Below, in pieces: positions 43,142 to 51,473 of a stretch of 55,909 nucleotides of DNA. Positions within the stretch are counted from its first letter, which is position 1; every line of letters begins with the position of its first letter. Position numbers and translations under genes: made by a program. The notes under the pieces were generated by a model. It saw only the letters and a list, made by a program, of their open reading frames with translations, made no database searches and was not told the origin of the DNA. The DNA lies in assembly GCA_035551355.1 (NCBI GenBank), contig DASZNF010000064.1, positions 1 through 55,909 of the forward strand, in the 5' to 3' direction. The DNA is from DATATV01 sp035551355. Its GTDB lineage: Bacteria > Actinomycetota > Actinomycetes > Mycobacteriales > Pseudonocardiaceae.

Positions 43142-43154
43142 TTTCCGCGGTCAG

Positions 43155-44084
43155 TTAGTTCGTGGTGGCCAGGGAGCGCAGGAAGAACGCCAGGTTCGCC
43201 GGGCGCTCGGCCAGCCGCCGCATGAAGTAGCCGTACCACTGGTCGCCGTAGGGCAGGTACACCCGCATCCGGTGCCCGGCCGCGGCCAGCCTGCGTTGTT
43301 CGGCCGGGCGAATCCCGTACAGCATCTGGAATTCGAAGTCGCCCGGGCCGCGCCCGGCCCGGGCGGCCAGCTGCCCGGCGATGTCGATCAGCCGAGGGTC
43401 GTGCGAGGCCACCATCGGGTAACCGGCGCCGTCCATCAGCACCCGCAGGCAGCGCACGTATGACCGGTCCACCTCCGCCTTGTCCTGGTAGGCAACGGAA
43501 GCGGGCTCGGCGTAGGCGCCCTTGCACAGCCGGATGCGGGAGCCTGCGCCGGCCAGTTCCCGGCAGTCGGACTCGGTGCGCTTGAGGTAGGCCTGCAGCA
43601 CCGCGCCCACCCACGGGAACTCGCGCCGCAGCTCGCGCAGCACATTCAGAGTGTCGTCGGTGGTGGTGTGGTCCTCCATGTCCAGGGTGACCGTCGCGCC
43701 CAGTTCGGCCGCCGCGGCGCAGATCCGGTGCGCATTGGCCAGTGCGACATCATCGCCCAGCGCCTGGCCCACCGCCGAGAGCTTCACCGACACCTCGGCC
43801 CGGTCGGTGAAACCCTTGTCGGCCAGCCGTTTCAACGCCTCCAGGTAGGCGCGCACGGTGGCGTCGGCCTGGCTTTCGTCGGTGGTGTCCTCACCGAGGT
43901 GGTCCAGAGTGACCAGCCGGCCACCAGCCAGCAGGTCCCCGGTGGCCGACACCGCGGCGTCCACGTCCTCCCCGGCCACGAACCGGCGGACCACCGGCCG
44001 GGTCAGCGGGGTGCGCTCCACCAGTGAGCGCACGCCAGAGGATTTGGCCGCTGCCAGCAGAACCGAGCGAAGCATGCCCATCAC
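43155..44084 (-). CDS. putB: Proline dehydrogenase (monofunctional)
   Basis: FAD-dependent oxidation of proline to pyrroline-5-carboxylate. The 309-residue TIM barrel has VSVKLSAVGQ, TLDMEDHTTTDDTL, LQAYLKRTESD, RLCKGAYAEP, MVASHDPRLI, FEFQMLYGIR and MRVYLPYGDQWYGYFMRRLAERPAN, the conserved blocks of PutA/PRODH. GTG at 44084 overlaps the pruA stop by four bases (GTGA), so both are co-translated. Control probably comes from the PucR-type regulator divergent from pruA. Confidence 0.96.
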   Translation of the reverse strand: MMGMLRSVLLAAAKSSGVRSLVERTPLTRPVVRRFVAGEDVDAAVSATGDLLAGGRLVTLDHLGEDTTDESQADATVRAYLEALKRLADKGFTDRAEVSVKLSAVGQALGDDVALANAHRICAAAAELGATVTLDMEDHTTTDDTLNVLRELRREFPWVGAVLQAYLKRTESDCRELAGAGSRIRLCKGAYAEPASVAYQDKAEVDRSYVRCLRVLMDGAGYPMVASHDPRLIDIAGQLAARAGRGPGDFEFQMLYGIRPAEQRRLAAAGHRMRVYLPYGDQWYGYFMRRLAERPANLAFFLRSLATTN

Positions 44085-45706
44085 CCCTGGTGCGGATAGC
44101 GGTAGGAGGTCGGCGGCACGAAGGTTTCCTTGATCGACCGCGGGCTGGTCCAGCGCAGCAGGTTGAACATCGAACCCGCCTTGTCGTTGGTGCCCGAGGC
44201 GCGCGCCCCGCCGAACGGCTGCTGGCCGACCACCGCGCCGGTCGGCTTGTCGTTGATGTAGAAGTTGCCCGCGGCGAAGCGGAGTTCCTCGCTGGCCGAG
44301 GCGATGGCCGCCCGGTCGGTGGCGATGACCGCGCCGGTCAACCCGTACGGCGCCACGCTTTCCAGCTGCCGCAACACGGTGTCGTAGTCGCCGTCCTCGT
44401 ACACGTGCACGGCCAGCACCGGGCCGAAGTACTCGGTGGTGAACGCCTCGTGCTCCGGGTCCGTGCCCAAAAGTACTGTGGGGCGGACGAAGTAGCCCTC
44501 GGAGTCGTCGGTGGTGCCACCGGCGGCGATGGTCAGCGCCGAATCCGAGCGGGCCCGGTCCAGCACCCCGGACAGCTTGTCGAACGAGCGCCGGTCGATC
44601 ACCGCGCCCATGAAGTTGCTGAAATCACTGACATCCCCGACCGTGATCGAGTCCACTTCGGACAGGAAGTCCGCGCGCATCCGCTGCCACACCGAGCGGG
44701 GCACGTAGGCCCGGGACGCGGCCGAGCACTTCTGGCCCTGGTACTCGAATGCGCCGCGGATCAGCGCGGTGCGCAGCACGTCCGCGTCGGCCGACGGGTG
44801 GGCCAGCACGAAGTCCTTGCCGCCGGTCTCGCCGACGATCCGCGGGTAGCCGCGGTAGTTGGCCAGGTTCGCGCCGACCTGCGACCACAGGTGCTGGAAG
44901 GTGCGGGTCGACCCGGTGAAGTGGATACCGGCCAGCTCGGGCGAGGCCAGTGCCACCTCGGACACGGCCAGCCCGTCACCGGGCAGCAGGTTGATCACGC
45001 CCGCGGGCAGCCCGGCCTCCTCCAGCACCCGCATGGTCAGGTGCGCGGACAGGCTCTGTGTGGGCGAGGGCTTCCACAGCACCACGTTGCCCATCAGGGC
45101 CGGCGCGGTGGGCAGGTTGGCCGCGATCGCGGTGAAGTTGAACGGGGTGATCGCGTAGACGAACCCCTCCAGCGGCCGGTGGTCCATCCGGTTCCACACA
45201 CCGGGGGAGCTGTTGGGCTGCTCGGCCATGATCCGCCGGGCGTAGCTGACGTTGAACCGCCAGAAGTCGGCCAGTTCGCAGGCCGCGTCGATCTCGGCCT
45301 GGAACACCGTCTTGGACTGGCCCAGCATGGTCGCCGCGTTGATCCGGGCCCGCCACGGGCCGGTCAGCAGATCGGCCGCGCGCAGCAGGACGGCCGCCCG
45401 GTCCTCGAAGGACAGCGACCGCCAGCCCGGCGCGGCCGCCCGGGCCGCCGCGATGGCGTCTTTCGCGTCCTGCTGGGTGGCGTTGGCCAGGGTGCCCAGC
45501 ACCGCGCGGTGCTGGTGCGGCTGCACCACCTCGACCGGCGCGCCACCGCCCATCCGCTGCTGCCCGCCGATGGTCGCGGTGAACTCGTGCGGTTCCTTGG
45601 CCAGTTCGGCCAGCGCGGCCTGCACCGCGGTGCGCTCCGGGCTGCCCGGGGCGTAGTGCAGGGTCGGCTCGTTGGCCGGCACGGGGACGTTGGTCACGGC
45701 ATCCAT
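44081..45706 (-). CDS. pruA: 1-pyrroline-5-carboxylate dehydrogenase
   Basis: NAD-dependent oxidation of glutamate semialdehyde to glutamate, second step of proline breakdown. The 541-residue aldehyde dehydrogenase has FTGSTRTF, VGETGGKDF (general base Glu), and catalytic Cys in FEYQGQKCSAASRAY, plus YFGPVLAVHVY and PFGGARASGTNDKAG near the end. ATG at 45706. It forms an operon with putB. The divergent regulator start lies about 90 bases away with an inverted repeat between them. Confidence 0.97.
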   Translation of the reverse strand: MDAVTNVPVPANEPTLHYAPGSPERTAVQAALAELAKEPHEFTATIGGQQRMGGGAPVEVVQPHQHRAVLGTLANATQQDAKDAIAAARAAAPGWRSLSFEDRAAVLLRAADLLTGPWRARINAATMLGQSKTVFQAEIDAACELADFWRFNVSYARRIMAEQPNSSPGVWNRMDHRPLEGFVYAITPFNFTAIAANLPTAPALMGNVVLWKPSPTQSLSAHLTMRVLEEAGLPAGVINLLPGDGLAVSEVALASPELAGIHFTGSTRTFQHLWSQVGANLANYRGYPRIVGETGGKDFVLAHPSADADVLRTALIRGAFEYQGQKCSAASRAYVPRSVWQRMRADFLSEVDSITVGDVSDFSNFMGAVIDRRSFDKLSGVLDRARSDSALTIAAGGTTDDSEGYFVRPTVLLGTDPEHEAFTTEYFGPVLAVHVYEDGDYDTVLRQLESVAPYGLTGAVIATDRAAIASASEELRFAAGNFYINDKPTGAVVGQQPFGGARASGTNDKAGSMFNLLRWTSPRSIKETFVPPTSYRYPHQG

Positions 45707-45741
45707 AGCGGACACGCTAGGCAGGATCGCGCGGTGCGGGT

Positions 45742-45789
45742 TTGTCCGATCGGCTAGTCTTCGGACATCTCGACTGTGCGATCGGACAA
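45742..45789. promoter_or_regulatory. Inverted repeat between pruA and its regulator
   Basis: TTGTCCGATCG (45742-45752) and CGATCGGACAA (45779-45789) are perfect 11-base complements separated by 26 bases. A third half-site TTCGGACAT lies between them (45760-45768). This fits binding by the PucR-type regulator. It also argues that the regulator starts at 45794 and not at the GTG at 45776, which is inside the repeat. Confidence 0.7.
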
Positions 45790-45793
45790 GATC

Positions 45794-47398
45794 ATGACCA
45801 GCTTGCGGCAGGTGCTCATCGCCCTGGGAGATCCGCTGGTCGAGGTCCGGGCCGCACCGCGGGGGCTGGAGCCGGACGTGCGCGAGGTGGTGATCCTCGA
45901 GCCCGAGGACAGTCCGGAACTGGGTCCCGGGGATCTCGCCCTGGTCATCGGCGCCCGCGGCCGAGCCGCGGCCCCGCTGATCCGGGCCGCGGGCAAACGG
46001 GGCGCCACCGCGGTCGCGGTCAAGATCGACTCCGATGCCCCCGACACCTCGATCGAGCCGCTGCGCGCGGCCGCCGCCGACACCGGGGTGGCGCTGCTGG
46101 CGGTGCGCCCGGAGGTGCGCTGGGAACAGTTCGAGGCGCTGGTGCGCGGCGTGCTGGACACCGGCCGGGTGGCCGCGGACGCCGACACCGGCGAAGTCCT
46201 CGGCGACCTGTTCGCTCTGGCCCAGACCATCGCGGCGCTGACCGGCGGGATCGTGTCCATCGAGGACACGGCCAGCCGCGTGCTGGCTTACTCCCGTTCC
46301 AGCGACGAGGTGGATGAGCTGCGCCGGCTGTCCATCCTGGGCCGCCAGGGCCCGGAGCCCTACCTGGCCAAACTTCGCGAATGGGGCGTCTACCAGCGGC
46401 TGCGGGCCACCGAGGAGGTGGTGCGCATCGACGAGCACCCGGAGCTGGGCATCCGGCCCCGGCTGGCCATCGGCGTGCACGCGGGCGGGCGGCCACTGGG
46501 CTCGATCTGGGTGCAGCGGGGCGACACACCGCTGACCGACCGGGCCGAGCACGCGCTGCTGGGCGCGGCCCGGGTCACCGCGTTGCACCTGGTGCGCCGG
46601 GCCCACGAGACCGGCGCGGGGGAGCGGTTCCGGGAGAACCTGCTGGCCGCGCTGCTGGACGGCCGGGCCGATCCGGCCGAGGTGGCCCGGCAGGTCGGCG
46701 CCGATCCGGCCAAACCGGTGGCCGTGGTGGCGTTCGCCGCGCACGGCGCGGCCGATCCGGCCGACCGCACCGAACTGGAACTGCGCCGCACCGAACTGGC
46801 CGCGGTGATCTCGGTGCATGCCGCCGCCTACCGCCGGGCCGCGCTGGTCACCCAGTTCGGCGATCGCAGCTACGCCCTGCTGCCCGACCTGCCCGCCGCC
46901 GCGGAACCCGCTTTGCTCGGCCTGACAAGGGAACTGGTCGCGGTCGCCGCCCGGCACCTCGGCGTGCGGGTCCGGGCCGCGGTCGGCCGGGTGTCCACTG
47001 TGGACGATGTCCGGGCGTCCCGGCAGGAGGCCGACCGAGTGCTGGACGCGCTGGCCGGCTCAACCGACCTGGACGTGGCCAGCCTGGCCGAGGTGCGCCC
47101 CCGGGTGCTGCTGGGCGAACTGCTGACGCTGCTGGCCGAACGCCCCCGGCTGCGCGACCCCGGCCTGACCGCGCTGCGCGCCCACGACGCCGAGCACGGC
47201 GGCGACCTGGCCGTGACCCTGCTGGCCTACCTGGACGCCCTCGGCGACGTCCGGGCCGCCGCCACCGGCCTGCACGTGCACCCCAACACGCTGCGCTACC
47301 GGCTGCGCCGGATCGCCGAGGTGACCGGCCTCGACCTGGCCGACCCGCTGGTCCGGCTGTTCGCGGGCCTGCAACTACGGCTGCCCGGCGAGCGCTGA
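45794..47398 (+). CDS. PucR-family regulator of proline catabolism (PruR-like)
   Basis: 534-residue regulator. A variable N-terminal domain and a CdaR GGDEF-like middle (FRENLLAALLDGRADPAEVARQVGADPAKPVAVVA) precede a C-terminal PucR helix-turn-helix (DVRAAATGLHVHPNTLRYRLRRIAEVTGLDL). Divergence from pruA-putB and the intervening dyad make it the likely proline-responsive activator, as PruR is in mycobacteria and relatives. The ATG at 45794 is chosen; the transcript may be leaderless as no ribosome site is visible. Confidence 0.92.
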   Translation: MTSLRQVLIALGDPLVEVRAAPRGLEPDVREVVILEPEDSPELGPGDLALVIGARGRAAAPLIRAAGKRGATAVAVKIDSDAPDTSIEPLRAAAADTGVALLAVRPEVRWEQFEALVRGVLDTGRVAADADTGEVLGDLFALAQTIAALTGGIVSIEDTASRVLAYSRSSDEVDELRRLSILGRQGPEPYLAKLREWGVYQRLRATEEVVRIDEHPELGIRPRLAIGVHAGGRPLGSIWVQRGDTPLTDRAEHALLGAARVTALHLVRRAHETGAGERFRENLLAALLDGRADPAEVARQVGADPAKPVAVVAFAAHGAADPADRTELELRRTELAAVISVHAAAYRRAALVTQFGDRSYALLPDLPAAAEPALLGLTRELVAVAARHLGVRVRAAVGRVSTVDDVRASRQEADRVLDALAGSTDLDVASLAEVRPRVLLGELLTLLAERPRLRDPGLTALRAHDAEHGGDLAVTLLAYLDALGDVRAAATGLHVHPNTLRYRLRRIAEVTGLDLADPLVRLFAGLQLRLPGER

Positions 47399-47421
47399 GC
47401 CGCCTGCGCGAGGATGACCCC

Positions 47422-48237
47422 GTGGCCATACGAATGGATGCGGACACCCTGACCTCACTCGTGGGGCCGGAGCTGACCGCGGTGGGACAAGAACATCTCG
47501 CGCAGGGGCGGATCAGCGACCTGGACTCCGACGACGGCGGCGCCAGCGCGGTGGCCGCCGACCCCGCGCACGGTGAGCTGGACGTGTGGGTCGGCGTGGT
47601 GGACGGCGAGCTGACCGGCGAATGCGACTGCCCGGACCGATCGGCCGACGCGCCGTGCGCACACGCCGTCGCGGTGGCCCTGGCCGCGCTGGAGGAGGGC
47701 ATCCAGTTCTCCTCCATCCCCGGGCGGGACTCCGGCGAGGCCGAGCAGCGGCTCTACGCCGAGGTCGCCGGTCGGCTGCGCGCCGAGGAGCTGATCGGCC
47801 TGGTGGCCCGGCAGGCGGTGGCCGACCGCCGGTTCGCCGCGCTGCTGCTGTCCTGCGCGGGCGAGCTGGCCGAGCCGAGCGAGGCGGAACTGGCCGCGGT
47901 GCGCGAGCAGCTGGACGCGGCGGCCGAGCTGGTCACCGAGGCGGACTGGGAGCCCTACGAGGTGATCAAGGCCGGTCAGGCCGTGCTGGCCGAGCTGGAA
48001 CTGCTGGCCATCCGTCCGGCCACCGACGAGTTCACCGAACTGGCCGAGGAGGCCGCCGACACCTGGATCACGCTGGCCGAGGCGCTGGCCGACAGCGAGG
48101 CGTACACCGAGGACGCCGAGGACATCGCCGAGGCGCTGGCCGGCCTGGTGGAAGCCGGCGAGGACGACACCGACGAGTTCGACGAGGAACCCGAAGAGGC
48201 CGAGGAAGCAGGCGAACCGGCCGGCGTCACCCGCTGA
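47422..48237 (+). CDS. SWIM zinc-finger domain protein
   Basis: 271-residue protein. The SWIM motif CxCxnCxH is GECDCPDRSADAPCAH at about residues 72-87. The rest is helical and becomes very acidic at the C-terminus (EDDTDEFDEEPEEAEEAGE). SWIM domains bind DNA or proteins; no fused helicase is present. GTG at 47422 has GAGGA eight bases ahead. It begins 23 bases after the regulator and may share its transcript. Function unknown. Confidence 0.88.
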   Translation: MAIRMDADTLTSLVGPELTAVGQEHLAQGRISDLDSDDGGASAVAADPAHGELDVWVGVVDGELTGECDCPDRSADAPCAHAVAVALAALEEGIQFSSIPGRDSGEAEQRLYAEVAGRLRAEELIGLVARQAVADRRFAALLLSCAGELAEPSEAELAAVREQLDAAAELVTEADWEPYEVIKAGQAVLAELELLAIRPATDEFTELAEEAADTWITLAEALADSEAYTEDAEDIAEALAGLVEAGEDDTDEFDEEPEEAEEAGEPAGVTR

Positions 48238-48272
48238 CCTGCTCACCCGCTGACCTGCTCACTCGCTGACCC
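48231..48272. repeat. 16-bp tandem repeat across two gene ends
   Basis: CCGCTGACCTGCTCAC at 48231-48246 and 48247-48262, followed by a partial third copy with one change (TCGCTGACCC). The SWIM gene stop (48235-48237) is in copy one and the GTPase stop (48259-48261, minus strand) is in copy two. Confidence 0.9.
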
Positions 48273-50157
48273 GCCGCGGCGGCGGCCCGGTGACCGGGCG
48301 GAACCCGGCGAACCCGGTGTGGAACACCCCCTCGCCCCTGGTCAGCGCGGACACCCGCCGCTCGAACCCGGACACCCGGCCGGCCGGAATCTCGCCCCGC
48401 ACCACCGCGAGATCCGGCCGGCCGCCGGTTTCCCACGGCGTGCCACCGGAATCGACCAGCCCGGCCAGCGCGCCGCGCACCGTGTCCGGTGGGCACTCCA
48501 GCTCGAACCGGTGCACCGGCTCGAACACCCGGGTCCCGGCCCGGCGCAGCGCCTCGGCCAGCACTTGCGGGGTCAGCTCCCGGAAATCACCCGCCGTGCT
48601 CGACACGCTGTCGTACCCGGCGTGGGTCAACGTGATCAGGCAGTCGCCGACCTCCCAGCCGTGATTGCCCGCGCCCAGCATGCGGCGCACGGTCTCCTCG
48701 ATGGCGGTGTGGAACGCGGCCAGCAGACACCCCCGTTCCACCGCCAGCCGGTAGGTCGCCCCGCTGCCCGCAGGCCCCGGCTCGATCCGCAGGCCCACCG
48801 TGGCCCACAACCGATTGCCCGGCTCACCGATCGCCACCAGGTGCGCGCCAGAGCCCACCACCCGCTCCACATACCGCACCGACACCGGCGAAAACCCCAC
48901 CGCGACACCGAAATCGGCGTCCAGCTGCGCGGCGATCACCTCCCGCTGCACCTCGCCGTACAGCCGCACCACGATGTTCCCCTCGGCGTCCACCCGGGTG
49001 CTGATCAGCGGGTCCTGCTCGGTGAGCACCCGCAGCGCCGCGAACAGCGCCCCGGTCCGCGCCGGATCCTCCGCCCGCACCACGGTTTCCAGCGTCGGCG
49101 GGGAGAACTCCGGCGTGGCCCGCCGCCGGTCGACCGGCCCGAACTCGTCGCCGATCCGCGCTTGCGTCAACCCGGTCACGGTGCCGATATCGCCCGCCTC
49201 CAACCGATCCACCGGCAGCGACGTGCCCCGCCGGAACAGCCGTAACCCGGTGACCCGGCCGGTGTGCTCCACCCGGCCGGTGTGCTCCTGCCGCGCACAG
49301 GTCACCCGCTGCCGGGCCCGCAACCCACCGGAAAACAGCCGCACATAAGCAATCCGGGCCCCGCCCGCGGTCCGCTCGATCTTGAACACCGTCCCGGTGG
49401 CCGGTCCGTGGCCGGTCTCCCGAGCCGGTGGCAACAACTCCTGGATACCGCGCATCAACTCCGGGACCCCGGCCCCGGTCATCGCCGACCCGAAGAAAAC
49501 CGGCTGCACCAAGCACTTCCGCGTCTGTCCGCGCAGTTCCCGTTGACAGCAGGCGGAATCCGCTCGCCCGTCCAGGTACCGAGCCAGAAAGGCGTCGTTG
49601 TTGCTCGCCAGCACCTCGGCCAGCGAGTCGGGGAATTCGTTGGCCCACGGCACAATCCGCGCACTCGCCCGCCCCGGATCGACCGGCGCGTTCATCGCCG
49701 CCGCGCCGGGGGAGAGGCGACGCGTGAGGTCGGCGAGCAGTTCGGTGTGCCGCGCCCCGGCCCGGTCGATCTTGTTGACGAAGATCACCGTTGGCACCCG
49801 GAGTTCGCGCAGGGACCGAAACAGCACCCGGGTCTGCGCCTGCACCCCCTCCACCGCCGACACCACCAGCACGGCCGCGTCCAGCACCCGCAACGCGCGC
49901 TGCACCTCGGCCACGAAATCGGCGTGGCCGGGGGTGTCGATGAGATTGACGGTCAGATCGTCGATGTCGAAGGACACCACCGCGGAGCGGATGGTGATGC
50001 CCCGTTGCCGCTCCAAAGCCATGGAGTCGGTCTGCGTGGTGCCCGCGTCGACGCTGCCCGGCTGGTCCAGCACACCGGCGGCGTGCAGCAGTCGTTCGGT
50101 CAGGCTGGTCTTTCCCGCGTCAACATGCGCGAGGATCCCGATGTTCAAGATGGGCAT
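48259..50157 (-). CDS. Ribosomal-protection GTPase (TetM/OtrA-like)
   Basis: 632-residue translational GTPase related to EF-G and tetracycline ribosomal-protection proteins. G motifs: AHVDAGKTS (G1), DTPGHADF (G3), NKIDRAG (G4). The order of EF-G-like domains is kept, and the C-terminal domain V ends in RRVSE. In actinobacteria such genes (otrA-like) may give resistance to tetracycline or help with stalled ribosomes; which is not decidable here. ATG at 50157 lacks a clear ribosome site. A small overlapping ORF with a good ribosome site starts upstream. No antibiotic gene cluster is adjacent. Confidence 0.9.
   Translation of the reverse strand: MPILNIGILAHVDAGKTSLTERLLHAAGVLDQPGSVDAGTTQTDSMALERQRGITIRSAVVSFDIDDLTVNLIDTPGHADFVAEVQRALRVLDAAVLVVSAVEGVQAQTRVLFRSLRELRVPTVIFVNKIDRAGARHTELLADLTRRLSPGAAAMNAPVDPGRASARIVPWANEFPDSLAEVLASNNDAFLARYLDGRADSACCQRELRGQTRKCLVQPVFFGSAMTGAGVPELMRGIQELLPPARETGHGPATGTVFKIERTAGGARIAYVRLFSGGLRARQRVTCARQEHTGRVEHTGRVTGLRLFRRGTSLPVDRLEAGDIGTVTGLTQARIGDEFGPVDRRRATPEFSPPTLETVVRAEDPARTGALFAALRVLTEQDPLISTRVDAEGNIVVRLYGEVQREVIAAQLDADFGVAVGFSPVSVRYVERVVGSGAHLVAIGEPGNRLWATVGLRIEPGPAGSGATYRLAVERGCLLAAFHTAIEETVRRMLGAGNHGWEVGDCLITLTHAGYDSVSSTAGDFRELTPQVLAEALRRAGTRVFEPVHRFELECPPDTVRGALAGLVDSGGTPWETGGRPDLAVVRGEIPAGRVSGFERRVSALTRGEGVFHTGFAGFRPVTGPPPRRVSE
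49253..49288. repeat. 18-bp in-frame duplication in the GTPase gene
   Basis: ACCCGGCCGGTGTGCTCC occurs twice in tandem (49253-49270 and 49271-49288), adding six residues so that the protein reads EHTGRVEHTGRV near the end of the second domain. Confidence 0.95.
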
Positions 50158-50224
50158 GGGTGAAGGTCATCCCGGAGTTCGCGGCGGAAGGAATGTGGCT
50201 CATTGCGTCCGCGAAGCACCCCAT
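50120..50224 (-). CDS. Possible leader peptide overlapping the GTPase start
   Basis: ATG at 50224 has a strong ribosome site GAGGAAGG (50234-50241) nine bases upstream. The 34-residue frame (begins MGCFADAMSHIPS) runs past the GTPase ATG in a different frame and stops 38 bases inside that gene. Translation of such an ORF could couple to, or block, the poorly initiated GTPase gene, as in drug-induced attenuation. It is seen only as sequence; no homologue is known to me. Confidence 0.4.
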   Translation of the reverse strand: MGCFADAMSHIPSAANSGMTFTHAHLEHRDPRAC

Positions 50225-50343
50225 GCCGGTACACCTTCCTCACGTTCGACAACTCCGGATCGGCGGGACGCTAGCAGAACCAGCCGCCCGCGGCACTCAA
50301 ATAAGGTTGCGGCGACACCCCGGGGTGAACATGCTCTGCGGAC

Positions 50344-51105
50344 ATGGGTGCAGCGACGTTCGAGGAGTTGATCGCCGAAGGGGACGCGGTGCCGGTGGCC
50401 GGCTGGGACTTCTCCTGGTTCACCGGACGCGCCACCGAGGAACGTCCATCCTGGGGCTACCACCGGATTCTGGCCCAGCGGATGGCCCGGGCCCGGGCCG
50501 CACTGGACATCCAGACCGGCGGGGGCGAGGTGCTGGCCGGAATTCCCACCGCGCCGCCGTTGCTGGCCGCCACCGAGTCCTGGCCGCCCAACATCGGGGT
50601 GGCCGCGAAGAACCTGCGCCCGCTGGGCGCCCACGTGGTGGCCGCCGACGACGAGCCGGCGCTGCCGTTCGCCGACGCCGCGTTCGACCTGGTGGTCAGC
50701 CGGCACCCGGTGACCACCTGGTGGGCCGAGATCGCCCGGGTGCTGCGCGCGGGTGGAACCTTTGTGTCCCAACAGATCGGCGCGGGCCAGATGCACGAGC
50801 TGATCGAGGCCATGCTGGGCCCGCTGCCGATCGGCCCGTCCCGGCGGCCGGAGACCGCGGTGGCCCAGGCCCAGACGGCCGGACTGGTCGTGGTGGACCT
50901 GCGTCGTCAGGCGTTGCGCGCCGAGTTCTTCGACATCGCGGCGGTGGTGTACTTCCTGCGCAAGGTGATCTGGACGGTGCCGGACTTCTCCGTGGACGCC
51001 TACCGGGACCGGTTGCGCGCGCTGCACGAGCGCATCCGGGCCGAGGGTTCGTTCGTGGCGCACGGCCACCGGTTCCTGATCGAGGCCCGCAAGCCCTCCG
51101 TGTAG
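50344..51105 (+). CDS. Class I SAM-dependent methyltransferase
   Basis: 253-residue methyltransferase-like protein. The SAM-binding motif appears as ALDIQTGGGEVLAGIP, the acidic strand as HVVAADDEPALPFADAAFDLVVSRHP, and then ARVLRAGGTFVSQQIG. This matches a group of actinobacterial proteins annotated only as methyltransferases. ATG start. Divergent from the GTPase with a 186-base gap. Modification of rRNA cannot be inferred from the sequence. Confidence 0.88.
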   Translation: MGAATFEELIAEGDAVPVAGWDFSWFTGRATEERPSWGYHRILAQRMARARAALDIQTGGGEVLAGIPTAPPLLAATESWPPNIGVAAKNLRPLGAHVVAADDEPALPFADAAFDLVVSRHPVTTWWAEIARVLRAGGTFVSQQIGAGQMHELIEAMLGPLPIGPSRRPETAVAQAQTAGLVVVDLRRQALRAEFFDIAAVVYFLRKVIWTVPDFSVDAYRDRLRALHERIRAEGSFVAHGHRFLIEARKPSV

Positions 51106-51125
51106 TCGTGAACTCTGAGTAGTCC

Positions 51126-51155
51126 TTGACGGGCATATGCCAGTAGGGGCATATT
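51126..51155 (+). promoter_or_regulatory. Promoter with ArsR-type operator
   Basis: TTGACG (51126-51131) and CATATT (51150-51155) form a -35/-10 pair with an 18-base spacer. The palindrome GGCATATGCC (51132-51141) sits directly behind the -35 box, and GGCATAT recurs over the -10. Transcription would start about at 51162, the GTG of the ArsR gene, so the mRNA is probably leaderless. Confidence 0.6.
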
Positions 51156-51161
51156 CGGGTG

Positions 51162-51470
51162 GTGCCCGTGGACGCCTTCACCGTGATCGCCGAACCGACC
51201 CGCAGGCGAATCCTGGACAACCTCCGGGACGCCGAGCGCAGCGTCGGCGAGCTGGCCGACGCGCTGGCGATCAGCCAGCCGGCCATGTCCAAGCACCTGA
51301 AGGTGTTGCGGGAAGCCGGTTTCGTGTCCTGCCGCACCGCGGCGCAACAGCGGATCTACCGGATCGAACCGGCTCCGCTGGCCACACTGGACGACTGGCT
51401 GGCGCCGTACCGGCAGTTGTGGCACCGCCATCTGGACGCCCTCGGGCGTCACCTCGACAGCTTGGAGTGA
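51162..51470 (+). CDS. ArsR-family regulator
   Basis: 102-residue winged-helix repressor without metal-binding cysteines: FTVIAEPTRRRILDNLRDAERSVGELADALAISQPAMSKHLKVLREAGFVSCRTAAQQRIYRI. This is the ArsR subtype that is usually coupled to SRPBCC (AHSA1) genes, as here. GTG at 51162 (51159 is an in-frame GTG too). The following gene begins four bases after the stop. It presumably represses its own operon through the upstream GGCATAT sites. Confidence 0.93.
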   Translation: MPVDAFTVIAEPTRRRILDNLRDAERSVGELADALAISQPAMSKHLKVLREAGFVSCRTAAQQRIYRIEPAPLATLDDWLAPYRQLWHRHLDALGRHLDSLE

Positions 51471-51473
51471 CTC

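Noticed and set aside
44024..45757. Long plus-strand frame opposite putB and pruA
   Set aside because: Antisense shadow of two well-conserved enzymes; no family resemblance.
48259..51105. Antibiotic biosynthetic cluster with self-resistance
   Set aside because: There is a TetM/OtrA-like gene and a methyltransferase, but no polyketide or peptide synthase in the window.
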